Below, piece by piece: positions 40,361-48,770 of a stretch of 48,770 bases of DNA. The notes beneath the pieces were generated by a model. That model was not told the origin of the DNA. It did no database searches and was given only the letters and a program-made list of their open reading frames with translations. Each line of letters opens with the position of its first letter. Within the stretch, counting starts at the first letter, position 1. Origin of the DNA: Ascoidea tarda (nom. inval.) (Eukaryota > Ascomycota > Saccharomycetes > Ascoideales > Ascoideaceae); assembly GCA_030560485.1 (NCBI GenBank), contig JAKTTS010000054.1, positions 1-48,770 on the forward strand, given 5' to 3'. The position numbers and the translations under genes are program-made.

Positions 40361-42748
40361 TTTGAGTGAATGAATGAATATGCTGGATGAATTGAACAAA
40401 TAAATTAATTGGATTGATTAAGTTACAAATGTACTTTGATATACCCTTCCTTTACAATGGCTGAATATCTATTAAAAAAATGAATGCAGGGTAAAAAAAA
40501 AATACAAAATACAAAAGCACGACCCGTATTGTTGGACTCAAACCTGATTTCCCAATTTCATGATTCAACTTCACGATTTCTTATCAGAGACAATTGATAT
40601 TAAAATTTCGAAATATTAATCCTCCCTTAACTTTACGATAGATAAGATTTCATTTTTAACGAATTTCTGAAGCATTGGAAAAAAATAGTTGTTGACTGTG
40701 GAATAAAAAATTGTGTGAAATACATTCTGCATGCCCAAACAAAACTTGCTAAATGTAAGTCAAAGTAGCTGGAACTGGAACTGGAATTGATTAAGAACAA
40801 GAATAAGAACAAAAATAAAAACAACCAGAATTATTAAAGTTGCTATGTAACTATTTACCCAATATAGTAAACGATCTGGATTTGATAACATTTTATATGG
40901 AAGAAAAAAAAAAGTTCTAATTTCAAAAAGAAGAAAGCGAATAGGGTCTGGTCAAAAAGAATTCCCAAAACAGACAGCCCGAATAATTCCAAATTATTGG
41001 GGGAAGAGTTAAATAATTGTGAATTATTATTTGGGACAGTCGCGATAAATGGCCTTTAGCAAGTGTCTCTCAGTCCCAAATTGTTTTTTTTTATTACCAA
41101 AATCTCATCTACAATAGTAAATTAAATAATAAATTCAACAACAAGTAAAGCAATACACAGAAATATGAAATAAAGCAAATGTATTGTAGTGGTAATTCTC
41201 AAATAGTTCAAAGTGAGGACTGGAAAGGGCATAGTCAGTGGCATGTTCGAATTGAGACCAAATTGGCTCGAAAGGCATTCAGTGAAGCAGTATTTCATTG
41301 CTGGTGATGGATTGTTGCATTGCCAAATGGATTGACTAATAATTATAATTAATAATAATTCTCAAAGTAGTGGTGTTTATCATAAGATTTGTTACTTTTG
41401 ATGAGATGATTTCGCATTCTCATCATTTAACATTTCAGCAGTGTGGTCTTGCCGCAAGGAGAGGTTACAGTTGCAACCAACATAATATTATTTACAATTG
41501 GAATTCAATGCTTCAACGCCATCAGCAGTCCAAAAAACCTGGCTTCCTCCTCATTCTGCTCCACCAAACATGCTCCACCTCCCGCACACAAAGCAGGTGT
41601 GTTTCGAGCAAATAAGACAATAGGATCCACCTGCACGTCCCGCTTGCGCAAACACACACGTGTCTGTCCGCAGCACCAAATCAACAATGCGGCCATGCGC
41701 TGTGATTCATGTGCACACGCGTATGACCGCGTCTGTGTGCAGACAGAAACACGCCAGCTGTGTGGAAGACAGGAGCCTGCCTCTGTCAAAATTCTGTTTC
41801 TTTGCTTGGGCGATGGTGTTTCTGCTGTTTCTGCTGCTTGTGCTGCCTCTGCTGCTGGGTCGCTTGCTGCCTGGTCCAGAGATCAGCCCATAGTTGCCAT
41901 TTCAGCTTCAAGTTTCATTTCAGCTTCCATTTCGAGCTCAGTTTCAAGTTCAAAGTTCAAGGTTCAAGGTTCTATTCACTCCATTTGCTCGTTTCTTATT
42001 TTCTTAGCAATTTGCTCTCTTTCCAATTGTCTCAATACTTTTTTTGTTCTATAATTCTAGAAAAGTTTATTCACCAGAATTTTTATAAAAACGAGCTTAA
42101 ACCAGAATAGAAGCTGCCTTATTCAATTTATATTATTTAAGGAGCAACCTTTTTTTTTCCATTTGATCTTGGTTTAGCCAAATTGTTGTTTTTTCTTTTC
42201 TTTATTTCCTTTCTTTCCTTTCTTTCCTTTCTTTCCTTCTGTATTTGAGTTTGTTGTGTTTTTTCTAAAGGAAAAAAAAGTTTTGTGAATTCCTTCCTGA
42301 TTTCCCTAATTTTGTTTTATTTTTAAATTGCAATTACTTATATTAAAAGAACAATCAATCATTGTCCAAAATCTCTCTTTTTTTTTTTCATTTTTTTTTC
42401 CCACAATTCACACCACTATTACCCAATCTACTGATAATTAATTAATTGTCCTTGAATTAATCTCTAATTATCCCCTTCACTTTCCACATATTATTAACAA
42501 CTTTCCCATTCAATTCCAAATTTCAACTCAATAATGAGTAATCAGCAAGTTTCAAATTAATAATAACAGAGAAAAACAAAATCCCAACCTATTTTTTTAT
42601 ATCTGGAAATTAACATCCTTTTCTTATTTTCAATCTCTATTTAACCAAAGAAACCCAAACTTTTTTTTTCCCCTTAAAACAAACTGAAAATTTAGATTAA
42701 AAAACAAAAGAACCAAACTCGTTTCGCTCAACCAGCTATATCTCCATA
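40361..42748. promoter_or_regulatory. Divergent YIP4/MDS3 region with GC-rich island
   Basis: 2.4 kb serving both promoters. About 41440-41990 is GC-rich, with a CACGTG E-box at 41657-41662, GTGTGC and GACAGAAA words and a CTG-rich stretch near 41815-41870. Short frames are open in several phases with no family match. The part next to MDS3 is an AT-rich leader with a C/T block at 42205-42238. No gene recognised. Confidence 0.45.
42205..42238. repeat. Polypyrimidine TTTCTTTCC-like repeat
   Basis: About four copies of a 9-bp C/T unit, TTTCTTTCC, roughly 0.5 kb before the MDS3 ATG. Confidence 0.85.
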
Positions 42749-45700
42749 ATGCCTCCTTTAATCTTAAGTCCCTCTTTATCTTATCCACTTGAACTACCAT
42801 CTATCGACGAAAACACACCTATCGATCCAAGAAAACTATTGCAAGTCAGAACTGGCGCCTCAACCTTTCTTTATCGCTCAAATATCTTTCTCCATGGTGG
42901 TCTAACCATTCCTTTGAACGATCTATATGACATCAAGATATCTGAAATTGAAAATATCCTAATCAATAACTACAACTACAACAAAAACAATAAAACCCTA
43001 AATAACTACATTTCTGATGAACTATTCTATCTAAATATAATCAAAAGAAAATGGCAAAGAATCAAACTACTAGGCGAAGACGATTCATCAATCAACGATA
43101 ACAACGCCAGCAGCCATACTCCAATCAATAAATTCAGTAAAAATATCAACAATAACAATTTTTTCAGTAAATTCAGAAAAAAAATCATAATAAGACCGAA
43201 ACCAAGACTATTCCACTCAATATGTTGCTTCAATTCAAAAATATACCTATATGGCGGTTTAATATTCGACGACTTTCTAAAAAAATTGGTTCCAATCAAC
43301 GATTTATGGGAATTCGACTTGATCAATTTAACCTGGTTTTGTCTTTCTGACTCCTCTTCTTCGAATATTAACGATCCAAGCTTCACCAAAAGATTCAACC
43401 ACCAAATGTGTCTAGTAAACGATCTCAATTGCTTCAAATCTCTAATAGACAACCCCAATCCTCACTTCAATAACAAAACCACCATTCCAATGAAAAATAT
43501 CAAAAGCTATCTCGAATCCCAAAATCAAAATCAAAATCAAAGCCAAAACCAAAACCAAAACCAAAACCAACAAAGAATCGATGCCCTTCTCATAGCTGGC
43601 GGCAATAACATCAATGACCAAAAAATTAACAACATTCTAATCTTTGATTTGTCCAAAAAATGTTGGCTAACAAAAGAATCTCCTAATGTCTCCAGCGCCT
43701 ATTCAATTGTCTCTTCTTTGAACGCCTCTCCTCTACAGTTGGATCGTTCTTTTTGGTTTCCACCAAATAATTACAACAGTAATGATAACGAAAATATTCC
43801 CTTTTCTTGCATTCAGGAAAGAAACTTCATCATTCCCTCAAATTCTCACTATCTAAAATTCTCTTCATCCGATAATAACACGAAAGATAAAGGTTTCAAT
43901 AAAAACAAAATCAATCGCTCCATCCAGCTGAACACAGATCATTATATCAATACAACTTTTCAATCGGATTTGTACTTGGACGATTCTTTACTATTCTATG
44001 TTGACCGAGACGAAAACAATAACACCACACCTTCAAATCCCTTGATATACTACCAATTGAAACAAAACTCAAAGGCAAAAAGATTACACTTGAATGAACA
44101 ATCCAAAAACATAATCCCCAAAAACTTGATGTTTCCAGTAGGCGAGCTGTTTGGAGTCAACATCGCAATTATCGGTTTTTCTTTATCTAATGGCGACGTT
44201 CAACCAAAGATCTTCATCTTTAATAAACCCAATTCAACTTGGTCTGAATTAAATATTGGCGGTGATAACACTCCTCATTCTTTCTTTAAAGGATTTGTGT
44301 GGCAATCCCATCATAAAATTGTATTGCTTGGGTCAAGAAAACGTATCGGTGAATCTCCATCTGTTCAGTATTTTGATTCCATTTTTGTTGTAAATTTACC
44401 AATTGCCAGTATTCTAACTATTAAAGAAACTGAAAATTTCTTAAAAATGGCTTCAAATGAATCTAGTTCAATTAATCCTTTGTTTACCTCAAACTACAAT
44501 AATGAAACATATACCCAACCTAGAAACTATTTAAGCTATGCCCCGATTAGATCAAACATTTCCAGCATTAAAAATCAATCAAACTTCGCTTCTTATGCTC
44601 ACTATGCTGCTCCCATAAGCAATTTGACTTCATTAAGATCTATTTTCCCTCCCGTTGCAATTACTTTAGGTAGAAACGCATTTACGAGATTCTGTCTCTC
44701 CATTTCAGACTTTCAATTTGTTTCTGCTGATGGTGATACAATACCAATTCCATTACATATTCTAAGAAAAAGATGGGGAAGGACATTTGACACTATATTA
44801 GCCAGAAGTTATTCAAGAGCTGTCGCTCTATTACAATCACAAGAAGATAAGCGTATAAGGGAAAGTGATGCAGCTGCAGACAAAAGTGCAGACAGTGTTC
44901 AAGTCGAAAGCAATGAGGGCTCAACTTCTTATACTCAACAGCAAAAAATAATTGGTCTTTACAAATTAACCTCCAACTCTTCTTCTACCTATACTAACAT
45001 CACTAACACAAATAAATCTGCTCAATCACCAAACATCTTTGTTAGTGACTATGGATCACTGTCAAAGCCTGCAAAAAATAATTCTGAACATCAAAATCTT
45101 TCAAACAATCAAACATCTGATACTCTAGAAAGCAAAAATGCAAAATCTCATCTAAAATTCATAATACCGCCAAAGACAAACGAACCAACCATTCCAATGC
45201 CAGTTCCCTCAGAATTACAAAGAGAACAATTGGAATATCAAAATCAAAAGATGTCTTTGTTAAGTGAATTGGAAAAAGTTGGCCCTGTCGCCATGAATAA
45301 GCGAGAAAGCAACGCCTCTAGCGACTGTTTACATAAACCATATAGCTGTGATGATTCTTCCAGAGCTTCCAGTTTTATTGACAATTTAAGCTCAAATAAG
45401 ATCACAGAAATTGATTATAATCAAGACAATGTTAATAGGACAATGTTACTAGGACATCTCTCAAATTTAAATCAAAACTCTGAGCTTTCTTTAGAGCCAT
45501 TATTAATTCCAAGATCACTATACTTGCCGTTTTCAACAAGTTCAGTTTATAGCTTTGCAGAATATTTTTTTACAGGGCAAGTCAATCCTAAATGGTTATT
45601 AACCAATACTTTGGATTTATTAATGATTGCTAAATTCTATGAATTGCCATTATTATACGATCTAATTTCTGAAATTCTATATGTTATAATTGGCAGAAAA

Positions 45701-47272
45701 GAAAGTTATATTAAAAAATATAGTAAGGTATTGTCAGATAAATATTTCGAGATTTTTGGTCAAAGATATGAAAGTTTGAATGAATTTTTTGAGCCCAAAC
45801 TTGCTAAAACTGAAGAAGATTTTGATATGATATTATTGAAAAAAATGAGTAGCAAAAGAAGAGAGAGTAGGAAAAAATCTGAATTCAAACAAAGAGCCAG
45901 TCATTTGTCCACTGCAAGTACAATTTCTCTTAAAAAAAAACTAGGTGATAGCGGATCAACGAATCTACGTAATTCAGATTTACATTCAGATAGCGATAGC
46001 ATAATCAGTAAAGATGATGATAGTAATCCGGAAAAATTAGATCCACAAGACCCAATTGTTGAGGATAAGAAATACTTGGAAAATCATCCGTATAATCTTG
46101 AACAAAACGATAATTCTTTATGGACTGACGATGACATTTCATCTAGTGATTCAGACGATTTTGAGATCGGATTGGGATTAGCTGATGATATTTATAATAC
46201 AGAAACTGAGACAAAATTCAGATGTGGATCAATATTCTCTGGGAAGCAGAGTGTTTTTTCTAAAAGTGGTGATTACCTTAGGGAAGCCGAATTATATCCT
46301 GTGATTGGTAATGGATCAGCAGCTACAGTTACATTAGAAAACTTGGCATCAAGTAATTCACCAGCTCCATCATTTTTTCTGTTGAAATATATTTATGAAA
46401 CGGGATGTTTGGGGTGTGATGTTAGATTAATGGTTAGAAGTATGAATATTTTAGATCTAGCTAAACGTTTCAACAAAGTCAAAGTTGAAGTTGAAGATGT
46501 TTTACGAGAGGAGATTGCTAAGGAAGAAGAAGTGAAAAAAGAAGAAATGAAAAAGCAAGAAGAATTCAAAAAAAAATTGAAAGAAGAAAAGTTGGAACAA
46601 CAAAGGTTAGAGAAAGTTCGACGCAAAAATGAGGCAGCTAAACTGGAACAAGAAAAAATTCAAAGACAATTGGATAGGTTTGAAAGACATAAAACAGACA
46701 AAAAGAAGACTAATTTTCGGTCATCAACACACACTTCTGCTAGTAATGCTAGCACTAATAGTGGAATTCTGTCATACCATCCAAGATCGAAGAGAACATC
46801 TGGTCCAGTTGGCAATATTGGACAAAGACAATTTTATCATAAAAATAGAGTTGATAGTGATTTAAATTCGTTAAATTCGGACAAGAGTATGTCAAGAAAT
46901 GCTATTTCTTCAATTGGAGAATATTTGACACCAAAATATTCGAACATTTCAACAACAGGTACAATTAATACTACAAATACAAATACAAATATAACAAGTG
47001 CATCATCTGAGTATAGTCATTCTGTGGATGAACCATGTTTCGATACGAGGTCGACAGTCGATAATAATAGAATTAAATACACGAATCAGAATGTTTTGGG
47101 CAATATGAACACCAGTTCTGGTAATAATTCTAGTTCAGGTGGATCTAAGCTTGCGTCAAATATTTATAATAGAAATTATCCTAATATTTCAAACACTCTT
47201 GACAACGAAAATATAAATAGAAACAATAGCAATGTTAAAAATAATAGTAACAACAACAACAACAACAACAAC

Positions 47273-47331
<59 letters not shown>

Positions 47332-47801
47332 TAGTAATAATAAAGCTGATAATGACGATGCTGCCACGATATTTTCATCGGAGTCTAAGAATCCAAATTT
47401 AGATGTATCTTCATTTGTATCGTCTACACATTCTTCATACAATGCATCGTTATATTCGGTTAATAGGGCAGTCTCGATCAACACTTTGGAAGCATCTGAG
47501 CGAAACGCAAGTAATTCGAGAAGCAATTTAGAAAATGTCAATTATTCAAATCAAACTGAATTTTTGAATTCCAAGCCATCATATTACAATCTTAATAAAA
47601 CTATCAGTAATAATAAGTTGGATAGTAATGGTAATAGCAATAATAATGCCAATGATGGTATTAACAGAACTCTTAATCCAACAAAAAGCAAGAATCTTAA
47701 TAATTTAGAAACTCTTGATAATATAACGATTTTGAACAAGTATAAAAATCCAGCTTCTAATTCTAATGTCCAAAATAACAATAATAACATTGATAAGAAA
47801 T

Positions 47802-47861
<60 letters not shown>

Positions 47862-48346
47862 GCAATACTGATAATAATAATAGTAATGGTAATGGTAATA
47901 ATAAGGCTGATTCTAGAAATGAGTTTAATTCAACTATGAAAACTACCACTAATCACATTTCTCATCACAGGCGTCACAATGATCATCACCACAATGATTT
48001 CAATTGCAATTTGGGTACTAATATAACCAACAGTGGCAAGCCCGATATTAATGTTAAAAATAATTCCAATAGTAGTCCTAATTTCAATGCTAATTCTACT
48101 TCAAATTCCAACATAAACATGAACTCAAATTCAACGGCAAATGCTAATTCTAATGTTCCTACAAGAAATGAAAAGATAATATACACACATAAATATGAAT
48201 ATTCATCAAATAAGACCGGTGGTAAACTTGGGAAACAGAGAATACTCAGTAATAGCAGCAATGCAACAACAGCAGGGCCTACTCCAAAGAGTGAGCAAAT
48301 TGGAGTCACCAAAAAATTGTCTAATTTATTTCATAAAAGGCGTTGA
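42749..48346 (+). CDS. MDS3: Kelch/BTB-like regulator Mds3/Pmd1
   Basis: Mds3 and Pmd1 are large cytoplasmic regulators; in S. cerevisiae they restrain early meiotic genes, and in Candida Mds3 works with TOR and Sit4 in pH response and morphogenesis. The 1865-residue product begins with the family N-terminus (YPLELPSIDENTPIDPRKLLQVRTGAST). Kelch-type repeats cover about residues 30-600 (FLHGGLTIPLNDL, IYLYGGL, ALLIAGGNN, GFVWQSHHKIVLLG). FPPVAITLGRNAFTRFCLSISDF starts at Phe633. A BTB-like part starts at Leu924 (LYLPFSTSSVYSFAEYFFTGQVNPKWLL), and its continuation FFLLKYIYETG is near 1209. A Lys/Glu coiled coil lies at ~1240-1310. The tail is disordered with two poly-Asn runs and a His-rich stretch (~1735-1750), ending KLSNLFHKRR. 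Both S. cerevisiae paralogs (1487 and 1753) are shorter. MDS3 versus PMD1 is not resolved. C-ending codons decline from 5' to 3'. Confidence 0.93.
47249..47329. repeat. (AAC)8(AAT)19, poly-Asn of 27 in MDS3
   Basis: In frame, codons 1501-1527: eight AAC then nineteen AAT with no interruption. The sharp AAC-to-AAT switch suggests growth of the AAT part by slippage. Confidence 0.95.
47807..47860. repeat. (AAT)18, poly-Asn in MDS3
   Basis: Eighteen perfect AAT codons, MDS3 residues 1687-1704, in the disordered tail. Likely length-variable. Confidence 0.95.
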
Positions 48347-48723
48347 ATGCAATTTGAAATGATATTTTAATTTTTCTAATTTTATTAAATTTTTTAATGT
48401 TAACTCTCAAAGGAAAAACAGTTTAATTTTTTTACAATGCATTTTGCTAAGCTAATTTTTTTTTGATCCTTTAGTTGTTTTTTTGTTTTTATTTATTTTG
48501 ATTTGTGTTTTTGTGTTTTTGTGTTGTTATTTATTTAATTTTGATTCCAGATAACTGAATGGAGCAAATTCACTTCTCCTATTTACTTCTTTGTTTAATT
48601 ATATTGAGTGCTCTAGGGCCGATTTGTATATAATTAATATCACGAATTGACGAAACGACGAGCAGTGGTGATTGTGCTGGCTGTGGTGACTTTGCTGGAT
48701 CCGAAGAGATGCAGCAAAAAGAC
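48347..48723. other. MDS3 3' flank
   Basis: T-rich 3' UTR-like sequence, then an ordinary spacer to the tRNA on the other strand. No gene recognised. Confidence 0.4.
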
Positions 48724-48730
48724 AAAAAAA
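48724..48730 (-). terminator. RNA polymerase III T7 terminator of tRNA-Val
   Basis: Seven Ts on the minus strand, directly after base 73 of the tRNA. Confidence 0.85.
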
Positions 48731-48770
48731 TGATCCACCCGAGGTTCGAACACGGGACCTTCTCGGTGTG
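48731..48770 (-). tRNA. tRNA-Val(CAC), 3' half (5' half outside window)
   Basis: On the minus strand the window edge starts with CACAC, which I read as anticodon CAC plus bases 37-38. It is followed by anticodon-stem CGAGA, variable loop AGGTC, T arm CCGTG-TTCGAAC-CTCGG, acceptor 3' strand GTGGATC and discriminator A73. The order and wording closely follow yeast tRNA-Val(CAC). The TTCGAAC loop is the B box. The T stem has a T52/T62 mismatch where yeast tRNA-Val has A/T. The anticodon rests on the last bases of the window, so the isotype is likely and not certain. Confidence 0.8.

Noticed and set aside
41250-41275. GTTCGAATT word resembling a tRNA B box
   Set aside because: No A box, stems or terminator around it.

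Overview
The window is nuclear DNA from an AT-rich budding yeast (Saccharomycotina). Nine protein-coding genes can be matched to named yeast families or to a clear domain class: MOH1, USB1, KGD2, STT4, an ACE2/SWI5-type regulator, GTS1, MND1, YIP4 and MDS3/PMD1. A CCCH zinc-finger gene, an Msn2-class zinc-finger regulator and the 3' half of a tRNA-Val complete the set. Proteins carry long Asn, Gln and Ser tracts made by AAT/AAC and related repeats. Introns have TACTAAC, TGCTAAC or AACTAAC branch sites. CTG is rare (none among the 35 Leu codons of KGD2), yet where it occurs it sits at hydrophobic positions. The species cannot be named from this sequence; it is not a close relative of S. cerevisiae.

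Layout. 1-613 (-): MOH1, cut by the window edge. 1653-3092 (+): USB1. 3722-5086 (+): KGD2. 5548-13080 (+): STT4, with a 10-N assembly gap near its 3' end. 13580-15712 (-): ACE2/SWI5-type factor, convergent with STT4. 15713-20631: 4.9 kb without a recognised gene, holding a GC-rich island and a coding relic of unknown family (20025-20513). 20632-22467 (-): CCCH protein. 25128-26862 (-): GTS1, three exons including a 17-nt microexon, with an in-frame TAA at codon 87. 27314-28119 (+): MND1, whose first exon is just the ATG; GTS1 and MND1 share a divergent promoter. 28120-34676: 6.5 kb without a recognised gene, containing two dyads beside a TATA-like element and GC-rich islands. 34677-36992 (+): Msn2-class zinc-finger factor. 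39305-40360 (-): YIP4. 42749-48346 (+): MDS3/PMD1. 48731-48770 (-): tRNA-Val(CAC) 3' half with a T7 terminator.

The genes do not form a pathway cluster; this is ordinary yeast gene order with very long intergenic spaces next to regulatory genes (ACE2-like, CCCH, Msn2-like, MDS3). The most noteworthy points are the exon structures of GTS1 and MND1, the GTS1 internal stop, the unexplained coding relic, the orphan promoter-like dyads near 29.3 kb, and the recurrent GC-rich islands upstream of genes. No mobile element, CRISPR array or rRNA was recognised.
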